Source: Gnetum montanum
Lineage: Eukaryota > Streptophyta > Gnetopsida > Gnetales > Gnetaceae
Direction of reading: 5' to 3'
DNA length: 64,000 nucleotides
Assembly: GCA_015680685.1 (NCBI GenBank)
Contig: MNCI01002155.1
Coordinates: forward strand, 311,770 to 375,769
Shown: positions 11,705 through 23,784 of the stretch, one piece after another
Layout: the number at the start of each line of letters is the position of its first letter
How positions within the stretch are numbered: position 1 is the first letter of the stretch
Notes under the pieces: generated by a model
What the model saw: only the letters and a program-made list of their open reading frames with translations
What the model was told of the DNA's origin: nothing
Database searches by the model: none
Program-made: the position numbers and the translations under genes

Positions 11705-12299
11705 GCCCTTGCAATCACAAGTGGCTAATTCCTTAGATGCCTTAGTATCAATCAAAACATGGAAGCCCCCTTCAACCCAATCACCATACTCAACAAATAC
11801 GGTCATGCTAACACATGTTGTCACCGATTGGATCAAAGCTAGCCACCTTCCCAAGAAATTATTTGATCTTGGAAGTCTTCTGATATACTTACAAATCACT
11901 AGAAATGTGCCATGCAAGGCTCTTTTTGATTCAGGTTCTAGTGTCAACTTGATTTCTCAAGAAATGTACAAGGCCTGGAACCTACCTTCATTGAAAAAGA
12001 GCAACATCCATCTAGAGTTGGCTGACTAGTCCATCATTGTCCCATTGGGACTAGTGGAAGACATTGTTACCACTATTTATGGGTGGTTGTACCCAGCTGA
12101 CTTCCTAGTGATTCAGTTAAACAGCAGTAAGGGGGATTTCCCAATCATAATGGGAAGAACATGGCTAAGCACCATCAATGCATGCCTAGGAATTTGTGAT
12201 CTTTCCCTAGAAATATCAAAGGAAAATACATTTGGAAAGATCAAGAAGAAGAAAGTTCCTTGCATTGCATACAGTGACACAGGGTGTAATTGCATGTAG
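11705..12299 (+). pseudogene. Aspartic protease of element B
   Basis: The segment at 11709-12029 contains MLTHVVTDWIKA and then LFDSGSSVNLISQEMYKA, in which D-S-G is the catalytic triad of retroviral-type aspartic proteases. One stop at 12027-12029 separates it from LGLVEDIVTTIYGWLYP and IIMGRTWLSTINA, the conserved end of the fold (I-I-x-G-R-x-x-L). It would cleave the gag-pol polyprotein. The catalytic residues look intact; only the stop and a missing downstream frame break it. Confidence 0.85.
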
Positions 12300-12559
12300 A
12301 GGTCATGGTTTGTGCAAGTTAGCATTGCCTGCATCCAATTAGTATGCATAAGTGATTAACATACAAAGATTCTTGTATGAAATAGCCACATGATAGGAAG
12401 ATACCTAGTGGCTTATAGCTAATCAAGAAAGAAGTTCACTCATATGCATGGAACCAATTGAGGGTTTAACTTGTGCTTACATTGATAGCATAGACGCATT
12501 GGAGCAAGTCCACTACCAACTTCCAAGTCTTAACCTTGAAAATATTAATTAGGGGAAGT
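12300..12559 (+). other. Protease-RT linker of B
   Basis: This is a decayed linker between the protease and reverse transcriptase. Pieces align with A (18810-19050) and D (57552-57800), but no domain is seen. Confidence 0.5.
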
Positions 12560-13480
12560 TGGAAATCTTTAAGAAATTTAATAAGGAGCCCCTCGAGCTG
12601 AAACCATTGCCCATCGGTATGGAATACACATTTATTAAAAATAGAAAACTGGTAATTATCAATGCTAAGATTTCTCCTCAATAGAAAGAAGAACTACTAA
12701 AGGTAATAAATAAATGGTCGGAATCCTTCGCTTGGTCATATCCTAAATTAACTAAAATAGATCCTAGGATATGCCAACATAGAATTTACACCGACCCCTC
12801 CATGAAGCCTTGAAGACAACTGTAGAGGCATTTGAACCCAAAGCTAAAGCAAGTAGTCAAGGAAGAAATCAAATAGCTTCTCAAGGCTAGGTTCATATAC
12901 CCCATTGCTGATAGCGAATGGGTTAGCCCCTTAGTTATTATGCCTAAAAAGGGAGGCAAATGGAGGATGTGCATAGATTTTAGGCTACTAAATATGGCAA
13001 CATTCAAAGATCACTTTCTATTTCCATTTGTCAACCAAGTCTTAGACACCATCGCAGGGCATTGCTATTACAATTTTTTGGATGGATATAGCGAATATAA
13101 CCAAATACAAATAGCCCTAGAAGACTAAGCCAAGACTACGTTCACTAGTCCTTGGGGAACTTTCACAGACAAACAGATGTCGTTTGGCTTGTGCAATGCC
13201 CCTGCAACATTTCAATGACTAGTTCTAAGCATATTCCAACAGCAGATAGGGAATGGCGTGGAGGTCTTTATGGATGACTTCTCCACTTATGGAGCAAACT
13301 TTGATCAAGCCTTGGACTGGTTGGAGCAAGTGTTAAAAAGATGTGTACTAGGGCACAAAATCTCACACATAGGGGTAGAGGTAGACCCTGAGAAAATGAA
13401 AATTATCCAAGGAATTACCCATCAACTAGAAAATGTCAAAGATATTCTGTCATTCCTTTGACATACTAGCTACTATAAGA
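12560..13480 (+). pseudogene. Reverse transcriptase of element B
   Basis: The upstream part reads KLVIINAKI and FAWSYPKLTKIDPRICQH. The RT core follows: SEWVSPLVIMPKKGGKWRMC, DFRLLNMATFKDHF, FLDGYSEYNQI, FGLCNAPATFQ and VFMDDFSTYG. FMDD carries the catalytic Asp pair of the polymerase active site. The domain ends around GHKISHIGVEVDPEKMKII and DILSFL. It copies element RNA into DNA. Stops at several points, for example after the IALED motif near 13128, inactivate it. Confidence 0.88.
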
Positions 13481-14262
13481 GATTTATTGAGAACTTTTCA
13501 AAGGTTGCCAAAATGTTGGTGGAATTAATGAAAAAGGACGTACCTTTTGAGTGGACCAGGGAATGTGAATTAGCTTTCCAAAATTTAAAGTAAAAGCTAG
13601 AAGAAACACCTATTCTACAAGCTCCTAACTGGTCCAAACCATTCCATATCATGATTGACATGTCCAACTATGCTTTAGGTGTCATACTTACATAGTTAGA
13701 TGACCAGAAGCATCCTTGTTACATCCACTATGCAAGTAAAAGTATCACTGGTGCACAACATAACTACACTACAATAGAGAAAGAATTAATGGCTGTAGTG
13801 TTTGCACTAGAAAAATTTAGACACTATGTATTGGGATATAAAGTATATATACATACAGATCATAGTGCAATCCAGTTCCTCATGAATAAGCCAATGGTAA
13901 GCCCTTGTATCATACGATGGCTTGTAATCTTATAAGAGTTCAATTTAACGATGATCGATTGCAAGGGCACCGACAAGTAAAAGTATCGCTGGTGCACAAC
14001 ATAACTACACTACAATAGAGAAAGAATTAATGGCTGTAGTGTTTGCACTAGAAAAATTTAGACACTATGTATTGGGATATAAAGTATATATACATACAGA
14101 TCATAGTGCAATCCAGTTCCTCATGAATAAGCCAATGGTAAGCCCTTGTATCATACGATGGCTTGTAATCTTATAAGAGTTCAATTTAACGATGATTGAT
14201 TACAAGGGCACCGAGAATGTAGTTGCTGATCATTTATCTCGATTGCGATGGGACAACAAAGA
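13481..14262 (+). pseudogene. RNase H of element B, with internal duplication
   Basis: The domain begins after RFIENFSKVAKM with FEWTRECELAFQNLK, APNWSKPFHIMID, YTTIEKELMAVVFALEKF, VYIHTDHSAIQFLMNKP and, past the duplication, DYKGTENVVADHLSRL. These are the core motifs of gypsy RNase H. The middle of the domain (13733-13973) is repeated directly at 13974-14214, which shifts the frame because the unit is 241 bases. Confidence 0.85.
13733..14214 (+). repeat. Tandem duplication (2 x 241 bp) in pol of B
   Basis: The stretch from CAAGTAAAAGTATC to GGGCACCGA (13733-13973) recurs at 13974-14214 with only about three base differences. That makes it far younger than the LTRs of its host element. It is a local slippage product, or possibly an assembly artefact. 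Confidence 0.9.
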
Positions 14263-14429
14263 GGATGAGTATCCAATTTCTGATCATTTCCCTAATGAAT
14301 TTCTCTTTGCTAGTATAGTGAATAATCACTCACCCACAAAGACAAATTGGTATAGTAGCATTCTTACCTATCTCCTCATCCAAAAAACACCACAAGAGTT
14401 AAACCTTAAGAAGAAAAAATAGTTTCTTC

Positions 14430-15700
14430 ACTGAGCTAAGTACTTTATGGAGATCAATGGGTAACTTTACAAAGTGTGTCTCAATGGCTTGGTTCAATGG
14501 TATGTTCCCAATATAGATCAACTGTGAGTTCTCTAAGATGCTCATGAGGGTCCTTGTGGGGGTCATTATGCTGGGAGATGAATGGCCATCAAGATCCTTC
14601 TTGCAGGATATTATTAGCCTACATTATTTTGGGATGCCCATTGTTTCGTCCAATCTTGTGAGTGTTGTCAACGTGATGGAGGAATGACTGCTAGAATGGA
14701 GGATCCGCAACAATGGATTCAACTATTAGAACCCTTCGACATTTGGGGAATTGAGTTTATGGGGCCAATTACACCAATGTCAAATGAAAAAGCTTATATT
14801 ATTGTTGTCATTGATTACCTAACAAAATGGGCTGAAGCAACTGCTGTTAAAGATTGTACATCATCTACAGCTGCACGATTTGTTCAACAACAAATCATAA
14901 ATGGGTTTGGTGTGCCATGTGCACTTATTTCAAACAATGATACACACTTTACAGGTGCAACTTTTCAAAAATTAATGCAACACTTAGGGGTTGAGCATAA
15001 ATTGACTACACCATACCACCCCCAAGCGAACGGTCAAGCCAAAGTCACCAATAGGAAGATTACAAAGATATTGACAAGAACCATTAGCAAGTTTAGGTGA
15101 CATTGGAGCACTAAACTAAATGATGCTCTTTGGGCATACTGCTCCACATGGAAACTCCCTATAGGATACTATCCCTATGAGTTAGTGTATGGTAAATTAT
15201 GAATGCTTCCCATTCAAACTGAGCTCAATATACTATCCACGGCATGTGACCTCAACCTTGATCTTAATCTAGCATAAAAACAATGGTTAGTAACCCTTAA
15301 CTTGCTAGATAAATATGGAGTAGCTGCCCTATCATCTAAAAAATTGCACTTGGCCTTCAATAAACAACGTCATGACCTAAGAATTAGGAAAGTTAAATAT
15401 CAACCAGGATATAAGGTTCTCTACTGGAATTCCACACATGTGCCACAATGTACTAAATTTCAAACACTATGGGAAGGACCTTATATTATTTATGCAACTT
15501 TTCCTTCAAGGGCCATGACAATATACAAACCTGAGAGCCTAGATAAGAAACTTTTGATCAACGTGCAACAAACCAAACCTTTCCAGGAGCTTAGAACAGC
15601 TAGTACACATGCTACCTCTCTTGATGGACAACCCTGCTCACTATTTCAAATCTCCTCCTTCCAACTTAGTCGTGGGGGAGATGGCCACCTATGCTAACCA
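14430..15700 (+). pseudogene. Integrase of element B
   Basis: The zinc-binding N-terminal part is at about 14440-14690 (AHEGPCGGHYAG, then C-E-C-C-Q-R-D). The catalytic core at 14684-15100 has FDIWGIEFMGPI, VIDYLTKWAEATAV, then SNNDTHFTGATF in place of SDNGTHF, and TTPYHPQANGQ. The second catalytic Asp has thus become Asn. The C-terminal part at 15302-15697 has KVLYWNSTH and LWEGPYIIYATFPSRAM. It would insert element DNA. The core frame of 138 codons is open; the flanks are broken. Confidence 0.88.
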
Positions 15701-17597
15701 TTCTAGGCCCTCAGTTCTTTTTGAATTTTTATTTTACACATTTTTTCAACTTTTCTTCTTTTTGTTTTACACCATCATTCATATTTTTACTATTTGTTTG
15801 ATTGCTAGATTTACTTTTATTCTTCATCAATAACTGCTCATGATGATGGATTGAATTATATCATATTGATTGCTAATGTTTGGTTTTTACCTTTGAAATA
15901 TGATGCTGATATTAAGGTATGGTTCTTTTGGTAAAACAAGCAATGAGTCCATGTCGTCCACTCATCCATACAACTCTATGGTCTCCTCTGGCTTGGAACT
16001 GTATAGTTCCATTTTTCTAAGTAAACTTATTAATGAATTGGTGGCTAGGTATTTTTCAAACCAAGGAAAGACTCAAAGGATGAAAAGGGTGTGACTTCAA
16101 GGGGATTCGATGCATTAGTGCTGGCCATTCTCTTGGGTTCTTGCATGCTTTTTCTTAGGTTTTTCGCCATTCTGACATTGTTCAAATATTAGAAAGCTGA
16201 GTGAATAAAAATAATTCTTTGCATGGTGTGGTTCTCACGCATCAAAAAAAAGAGATGAAAAAGGTAAGAATTCAAAGCACACCCCTTAGACATAATAAAG
16301 CAATATAGGCTACAAGTGCTGGTTATGGCACTGGAAAGACATGTTACCCATGCTTGAAGGTTCCCTCTAACTAAGGCCCTTTTTTCTTTCCTGCTTCTCC
16401 ATCTCACTCTCCTCAGAATGGTGGTGATTGTTTATGGAAGCATTCTTGTTACTTCAAGAGGATGGATTGGTCAAGTGTGTTGATGCAAGGTCACTGGATG
16501 TGGTTTGTTTGAGTCTGGATTTGGGATGAGTTCTACTCAGTCACATTAATCATAAAATACACCAGGGACTTTACAAAACCTTGTTCTTGGGATTCCATTC
16601 CATTCTCTCCTCTCCATCTTTCTCCCTATTTTTCCACCTCATTACTGATTCTATCATTAATCCATTTCTAGGTTGATGCATTATTTTTCTTTGGTGAATT
16701 CTTGTGGGTAAGTTTTTAACTCTTACTTCCAAATGACATTCCTAGAGCCTATAGCCTCTTTGGTTTGTGGGTTTATCAAGGCATAAAGGGCATGAGCCTG
16801 CTTTGGGGAGGACCCATTGGCATTTCTTTTTGGTGAAATTATTAACTTCTTTCCCTTAAACATTTCCTACAATCAATCATTTCTTATTTCATCCCCATCC
16901 ATGACATCCATTTTATTGGTGTTGCTATTGATATTTTTCATCTTTCTTGTTCCTCATGGTTTTCCATCTTATAGCTATCAGAGGTTCGCTCTTAGTTGTG
17001 GGGGCCCTAGCACAAATTTTTTAATTTTTTCCATTTTGCTAATTGCCTAGCCCCTACACCTTGGGTAGTTACTAGTGATAAATCTCTAAACCAGTTTCTA
17101 CCATAACCACAACTCAGCCAATGCACTTCATATCGAGGCAAGCTATCAACTACATTGTGGATTATCTATCCTTGCTCATTTGTGACTATGTTGTGTGTGC
17201 ATATTATGATCATACAAACGATGGACTAGGCTTGGAGGAAGCACTCAGGATGGACTAGAACTAGAGCATTTATGAAAGGAGCAAGTTTGGTGGCATGGCT
17301 ATGGATAAACAACAGAATGCACAATTTCAGCATTGACGACAACACACTTCATCTTCTTTCTCTCTCTCTCTCTTTCTCTTCAAACTACCAAATAAAGGCT
17401 TGGATGTCATTTATGTATGAGTGTTTACCACAATGGTCATGAACACTAATGTTGTAATATGCTTATTGATCCATTCACTAGGCACGTTGAGTCTATCATC
17501 CCATTCCACCGTCAGTTGTCAATTAGTCAATAATCCCATACCTTGCCAATATTTTGTAAGGAACTCGAGGATGAGTTTTCATTCGGTTGTGGGAGTA
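15701..17597 (+). other. 3' non-coding region of B with polypurine tract
   Basis: No gene is seen. It aligns in patches with the region after pol in A (22140-23560) and D (60700-62700). The patches include GTGTGGTTCTCA near 16227, ATTCAAAGCACACCCCTTAG near 16268, and GGGCATGAGCCT...GGGGAGGACCCA near 16788. The third ORF of A is missing here. The end carries the conserved GGAACTCGAGGATGAGTTTT and the purine tract GTGGGAGTA just before the LTR. Confidence 0.7.
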
Positions 17598-18585
17598 TGA
17601 TGAGAGCGATTACTCTAGCAGTTATTCTAATTATTAGAGTAGTTACTCTAATTATTAGAATGGTTACTCTAGCGGCTAGCCGTTATTCTAATTATTAGAG
17701 CAGTTACTCTAGTAGTTATTCTAATTATTAGAGTGGTTACTCTAGTGGGTATTTCAGCAGTTATTCTAATTATTAGAGTAGTTACTCTAATTATTAGAGT
17801 AGTTGCTCCCAAGCCAATAAATATAGTGCCCAGGCTCAAAATTGAGAGGAAGTCTTTTAGCAGTCAAGTAGCAAAACTCTTATAGTCTATTTGAAAGTTA
17901 GAGTATTTTCCAAGTGCCCACAGAAGGAGGTCTAAGTGTGGATGGATCTTTATTCAAGCATTTTGTACCTGAGCACACCTTATGTACAGCAATAAAGATG
18001 AGCTCTTTGATTCATCTTTGTAGCACTTGAGATTTGTTTTCTTACGCATTTATTTTATTTTATTTTCTTATGCATTTATTTTATTTTATTTTATTTTATG
18101 CACTTTACATTTTTGTTATTAGCACAACAATTCAGTTTGATCAATTAAGCAAATCGTTAAAACACACAAGCATGACTACTTCGAGCATGCGTGTGATACT
18201 TGGTAACCCAGTAACGATTAGCATTTGGTAATCCTAGTAGTGTTGCACTGGTTCAGGGTGTGTACAGTAAGTGGGAATGGATGCTAGTGTTAGTATTAGT
18301 TAGAACTTAGTTAATGAGTAGTTAAGTTAAATTAGTCACTTAGTTAGCTCTCTCATTCCCTACTAACATAGGACATAAAAACATAAAAGCTATAAAAAAC
18401 ATATGCCTCAAGCTTACTTAACTATACAATCATGACATATAGGTAAGCTTGGGAAGACAATGATCAACCAATCCATCCTTGTTCCGCAAGGGTGCATAAG
18501 CACTTAGTCCTTGGAATTTGACTGAATCATGCATGAAACACTTGTATTTGTATGGTTGAGTGTAGGGGTACCTTGCCACTGATCA
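17598..18585 (+). repeat. 3' LTR of element B
   Basis: It starts TGATGAGAGC and ends CACTGATCA, a slightly changed CACTCATCA. The U3 repeat is shorter than in the 5' LTR. The TATA box is altered (CAATAAATA), and AATAAA at 17991 is kept. It is followed directly by the CTATC target duplication. Confidence 0.9.
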
Positions 18586-18810
18586 CTATCCTATTGATTT
18601 TTTGGTTATTAAGGTGGACAATTGCAAAATTTACTTTCCCATCATTATGGTAAGGGCTTGGTTAAGCATGGTGGATGCATGAATGGGAATAAGGAACCTA
18701 TCCATAGAAACATCCAAGGAAAATGAGCTAGGAAAAATAGAGAAAAAGTGTATTCCATGCATCACATACAGTGATAATGGCTACAATTATGTCCAAAAGA
18801 TTTGGTAAAT
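18586..18810 (+). pseudogene. Protease of A, second half
   Basis: It continues the protease broken at 8424, with IDFLVIKVDNCK, FPIIMVRAWLSMV and CIPCITYSDNG, equivalent to DFLVIQLNSSK and IIMGRTWLSTINA in B. The Gly of the I-x-G-R motif is Val here. The second copy of the target duplication, CTATC, begins the segment. Confidence 0.85.
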
Positions 18811-19018
18811 CAAAAGCACATACATTAAGTCATGTAATTAGTATGCACAAGAAATTGATTTTCAATGGTGTCTATACATAACAACCACAAAGCAAGAGGA
18901 TACCCAGTGGCTAATAGCTGATTCAGATAACAACACAATATGCATGGAGCCAACTAACAGTCTAACATGTGCATATGTTGAAGGCATGGACAAAACTGAA
19001 TAAGTTCATTCCCAACTC

Positions 19019-20030
19019 TCTAATGAAGATGATGATACCTATTGGGGAGAGTTGAAGATCCTTGATCACTTCAAGCAGGAGCCCTTAAGACTAAAAAATT
19101 TACTGGTCAGTATGGCATATGCATATTTAAAGAATGGTAAATTGGTCATCATTAATGTCAAACTTGCTCCTAAACAAAAAGAAAAATTATTAAAAGTGGT
19201 GAATAAATGGTTAATAGCCTTTGGTTGGTCATATCCAAAGCTAATAGGAATCGATCCAACGATATGCCAACATCACATCTACACTAACCCAACCATGAAG
19301 CCTTGAAGGAAAACGTAGAGGCAGTTGAACCCCAAATTAAAATAAATTATCAAAAAGGAGATAGAACAACTCCTCAAGGTAGGGTTCATATATCCAATCA
19401 TGGATAGTGAGTGGGTTAGCCCACCAATCATAGTACTAGAGAAGGGTGGCAAATGGTGGGTTTGTAGCGACTTTAGGATGTTAAATATGGCAACATTTAA
19501 GGACCATTTTCCTTTGCCATTTGTAGATCAAGTGTTAGATACCATATCCAAGCATTATTATTATAGTTTCTTGGATGGTTATAGTGGCTATAACCAAATC
19601 CAAATTGTGCTAGAAGACTAGGCCAAGACAACATTCATGAGTCCCTAGGGGACTTTTGCATACTGTAAGATGCCATTTGGCCTATGCAATGTCCCTGCAA
19701 CATTTCAATGCTTGGTCCTAAGTATCTTTCAACAATAAATTAGTAGTGGTGTTGAAGTTTTCATGGATGACTTCTCCACCTATGGAGTTATATTTAAGCA
19801 AGCCTAGGACTAACTTGGCAAGTACTGAAAAGATTTGTAGAGACAAACCTATGGCTCAACTAGCAAAAGAGCCATCTCATGGTCTAAGAAGGCATACTTC
19901 TAGGGCACAAAATTTTATAGAAAGGGATTGAGGTAGACCTAGAAAAGATAAGAATCATCCAAGGAATAATATGCCAACTAGAGACCGCAAAAGAAATCTA
20001 GTCATTCCTTGGACACACTGGTTACTACTG
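19019..20030 (+). pseudogene. Reverse transcriptase of element A
   Basis: An open stretch from 19052 reads ILDHFKQEPLRLKNL and KLVIINVKLAPKQKEKL up to IDPTICQHHIYT. The core at 19400-19621 has SEWVSPPIIVLEKGGKWWVC, DFRMLNMATFKDHFPLPFVD and FLDGYSGYNQIQI. After a stop follow GTFAYCKMPFGLCNVPATFQ and VEVFMDDFSTYG with the catalytic FMDD. The sequence then breaks down in the 196-bp duplication. The function is as in B; it is inactive. Confidence 0.87.
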
Positions 20031-20248
20031 GTGATTTATTAAGAATTTCTCTCAACTAGAAAAAGAGCCATCTCATCGTCCAAGAAGGCATATTTTAGGG
20101 CACCAAATTTCATAGAAAGGGACTGAGGTAGACCCAGAAAAGATAAATGTCATCCAAGGAATAACATGCCAACTAGAGACTGTAAAAGATGTCCGGTCAT
20201 TCCTTGGACACACTGGTTACTACTAGTAATTTATTAAGAATTTCTCTA
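19857..20248 (+). repeat. Tandem duplication (2 x about 196 bp) in pol of A
   Basis: GAGCCATCTCAT begins near 19869 and again at 20065, followed in both copies by matching text through CATTCCTTGGACACACTGG and AAGAATTTCTC. The copies differ at roughly one base in ten, so this event is older than the duplication in B. Confidence 0.85.
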
Positions 20249-20793
20249 AGATTGTAAAGTTGTTGGTAGAACTTAAAAAGAAGGATGCACCTTTCATTTA
20301 GACCAAGGAATGTGAACATGCATTCCAATAATTAAAGGAGAAACTTGTAGAATCACGAATCCTAAAAGCACCAAATTGGTCCAAACCATTCCATATCATG
20401 ACAGATGCATCTAACTATGCTTTGTACGTAGTGCTCACATAGATGGATGATAAGAAACATCCATATTATATCCATTGTATGAGTAGAAGTATTATAGAGG
20501 CACAATTGAATTACACCACCATAGAGAAAGGATTAATGGCAATGGTGTATGCGCTAGAAACATTTAGACATTATGCACTAGGTTATAAGGTATTTGTACA
20601 TACAAACCACAATGCAATTGACTTCCTTATGAATAAGCCGATGGTGAGCCCTTGTGTTATACGATGGCTTGTGATCTTGCAAGAATTTGATCTTACTATG
20701 GTAGATCAAAAAGGGACTAAGAATGTGGTTGTTGACCACCTCTCTCACTTAAGATGGGATAATAAAGAGGAAGAGATTCTGCTCTCTAATTAG
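20226..20793 (+). pseudogene. RNase H of element A
   Basis: The motifs APNWSKPFHIMTDASNYAL, YTTIEKGLMAMVYALETF, VFVHTNHNAIDFLMNKP and DQKGTKNVVVDHLSHL follow in order. The TDAS of the first motif keeps the first catalytic Asp. A stop lies in the LT-stop-MDD stretch near 20440. The rest is open to 20793. Confidence 0.85.
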
Positions 20794-20839
20794 TTTCTAG
20801 ACGAACTCCTCTTTATTGGAGCAATAAGTGAACAAACGC

Positions 20840-22090
20840 TTGAAAAAGTAACATGGTACAATGGCATCCTTACATATCTTCTTACTCAAGAGATGCCACA
20901 AGACATGGATTTTAGGAAAAAGCAAAAATTTCTTCATCTTCCCAAATACTTCATGGAAATCAACGGACACCTTTATAAGGTGTGTGTTGATGGCTGGATT
21001 TGTAGGTGTGTTCTTGAAGAAAATCAACTATGCATTCTCCAAGATGCTCATGAAGGGCCTTGCAAGGGCCGCTATGCAAGAAGACGCATGGCCATAAAAA
21101 TCTTGATAGTAGGAGTTTTAGGCCCACAATATTTAGGAATGCCCACCAGTTCATCAAGTCTTGTGAACATTGTCAACGTGACAGGGGGATGATCACTTGC
21201 ATGGAAGGTCCTCAATAGTGGATTCAACCATTGGAACCTTTCGACATATGGGGTGTTGACTTCATGGGTTCCATCACATCCATGTCTAACGAGAAAGAAT
21301 ACATTATAGTAGTAGTTGACTACTACACGAAATGGGTAGAAGTAACATACTTTGTTGATTGTACATCATCCACTACTGCCAAATTTATACAACAAAATAT
21401 CATGAATAGGTTGCATTCACTAATTTCTGATAATGGAACTCATTTCACATGTGCCACATATAGAAAATTAATACAACGCTTGGGGGAAAAACATAAATTA
21501 ACAACACCTTACCACCCCCAAGCCAATATTCAAGTAGAGGTAACCACCTGGGATATTACAAAAATACTAACACAAACCATTAGCAAATATAGGAAGGACT
21601 AGAGTACAAAACTTAACAATGCTTTCTAGGCTTATTTTTCAACTTGGAAGCTTCCTATTGGATATTATCCCTATAAGTTAGTGTATGGAAAACTTTCAAT
21701 ATTTCCAATTCAATCCAAGATCTATACACTCTCAACAGCTTATGATCTAAACCTTGACTTAAGTTTAGCATAGAGGGAAAGATTGATCAACCTAAACATG
21801 CTAGATGAAAATCACTTAGTGGCCATATCCTTGAATGAGGTGAACAAGGCATTCACCAAGCAATGTCTTGGCCTTAGAACCAGGAAAGTAAAACTTCAAC
21901 TCGGTGATAAGGTTCTTTACTAGAATCCCACACATCTACCCCAAAATACAAAATTCCAAACATTATGGGAGGAACCTTATATAATTAATCAAACCTTTTC
22001 CTCTATGGCCATGATAATTTATAAACTTGATAGTCCAAATAAAAAGTAGTTGGTCAATATCAAATAAGTCAAACCTTTCCTAGAACCAAG
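20840..22090 (+). pseudogene. Integrase of element A
   Basis: The N-terminal zinc-binding part spans 20893-21190 (LPKYFMEINGHLYKVCVDGW, AHEGPCKGRYA, C-E-H-C-Q-R). The core at 21231-21602 has MEPFDIWGVDFMGSI, VVDYYTKWVEVTYF, LISDNGTHFTCATY and TTPYHPQANIQ, so the D,D motifs are visible. The C-terminal part to about 22090 has KVKLQLGDKVLY and LWEEPYIINQTFSS, with several stops. Confidence 0.85.
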
Positions 22091-22823
22091 ACTAGCCAGT
22101 GTAACTATCTTCTCAACAGATGAATAACCATGTTCCATTTTGTAGATCTCATCCCTCCAACTCAGTCATGGGGAAGATGACCATTCGTGTTGACCATTAC
22201 CATGACCTCGCAGTTTTTCTAGCTTTTTGTTTTTCACATTTTTGATTTTACAAATTTTTTACTTTTGAATTTTTCTAATTTTATACCATTTTTAGTACCT
22301 TTTAAATTTCTTAATTATTTTACAATTTCTTGTATATTTTACTTTATTTTGTTTCCTTTTATTAAGTGTGGTATTTTTCTCAATTTTTTTCTAATAAATA
22401 TACTTTATTATCACAAGGCACAATGTTGTTATTGTTATTTACTAATGATGGTTTGTACTTAATGTGTGATTATCTATGTCTGTTTCTATTTTGAATTCTG
22501 ATGTCTGATGACTTTGACATGGTTTATTTTTCATGGAATAGGTAGTTAGTCCATGTCATCTGCCCATCCAATGAACTCTATGATTTTCCTTATTCTAGGA
22601 ATTTGAAGTCCCTTCCATTTAAAAACACTTTTAATCGATCAGTGACCTGGGTAGTTCCAGAATTAGGAAGGATCCAAAGGTTTGTAAAGGGTGTGACTTT
22701 AAGGGGACTCAATACTCTTTGTACACTTCTTCTTTCTTGAGTGCTTGAGTGTTTTTCGTGAACATCTTACCATTCCATACCACCCAATGATAGGGAGACA
22801 AATAACATCATTTCATGATGTGG

Positions 22824-22851
22824 TTCCCATCATTCAAAAAAATGATGGGAA
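22824..22851 (+). other. Perfect 11-bp hairpin in the leader of A
   Basis: TTCCCATCATT and AATGATGGGAA pair perfectly around a CAAAAA loop. A shorter hairpin stands at the same place in element D (61346-61367: TTCTCAT, A8, ATGGGAA). Both are followed by TTCAAAGCACACC. Confidence 0.75.
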
Positions 22852-23784
22852 TTCAAAGCACACCCCTTCAACATAAACAAGTCCTTTCATTGTGCGGTTC
22901 TCATTTTAAAAAGAAAAAGACTATAGAAATTCAAAGCACACCCCTTGGACAAATAAAAGGGCTACAAGAATTGGTTATGGAACTCGAAAGACATGCACCT
23001 ATGCTTGAAGGTTCCGTCTAACTAAGGCCCCCTCTCTCTTTCTCTCTCACTTCGTACTACCCTCTCTATTCTTTGTGGAATGATGATTGTTTTGTTTAAG
23101 TACTCTCATGTCTCATGTGGATGGATCAGTCTTAGAGTGGCGATGCGAAGTCACCACAAGCAAATGGTTTAGGTCTGGACTAAGGATGAAACTTCTTAGG
23201 TCATTTTAACCACAAATTTCACAAGGGACTTCTTATGACCTCAATTTGGAACTCCACTCCACCTTATCTATCATCCAACCATGCTATCATAATTCACCTC
23301 ACTATTGAGTCCTATGTTATGCTCTATGTCTTAGTCTGATGTTTTGGGATTCTTGAGTGGATTCTTTCAGGTTGGTCCTTAACTTATCATGATCATTAAA
23401 TCAACTATGGGGCCGACGGACCCCTTAGTTAAGGTTATGCAAGGGCAAAAAGGGCATGAGCCTACTATGGGGATGACCCACTTGCATAGCTTTTGTCTTG
23501 ATTAGTTAAGGTTACTTACCTTTGACATCACTATAATCCTATATTTCATATTTTCCATGTGTAAGCCACTTAGTACTCCTTAATTTTTCATTATGTTCAT
23601 CTGTTAAATTAAGTTTTTCTCCACTTTTTCAAATTTATGATCTTCAATGCTCTATTTTCATGATTTCATACTATTCTTGGTCTTCTAGGCTTTCATTTGA
23701 CCCCACTTTCATTGAAACATTTCTTGTATTTTGAAAGTTTGACCAAAGTTAATGGAAGTCAACGATGGTCAACAACTGCATCAA

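Larger units (their letters stand above)
8425..18585 (+). mobile_element. Element B: Ty3/gypsy element nested in A
   Basis: The order is 5' LTR (8425-9430), tRNA-Asp primer site, gag, protease, RT/RNase H, integrase, a non-coding 3' region, purine tract GTGGGAGTA, and 3' LTR (17598-18585). It is flanked by a perfect 5-bp target duplication CTATC (8420-8424 and 18586-18590). Gag, protease and pol are closely related to those of A and D, but the third ORF of A is absent. Stops and frameshifts occur in every domain, so it is non-autonomous now. Confidence 0.9.

Noticed and set aside
15834-17050. Small hydrophobic frames (for example 16817-17050) as membrane proteins
   Set aside because: They arise from T-rich DNA in the non-coding 3' region and are not shared by A or D.
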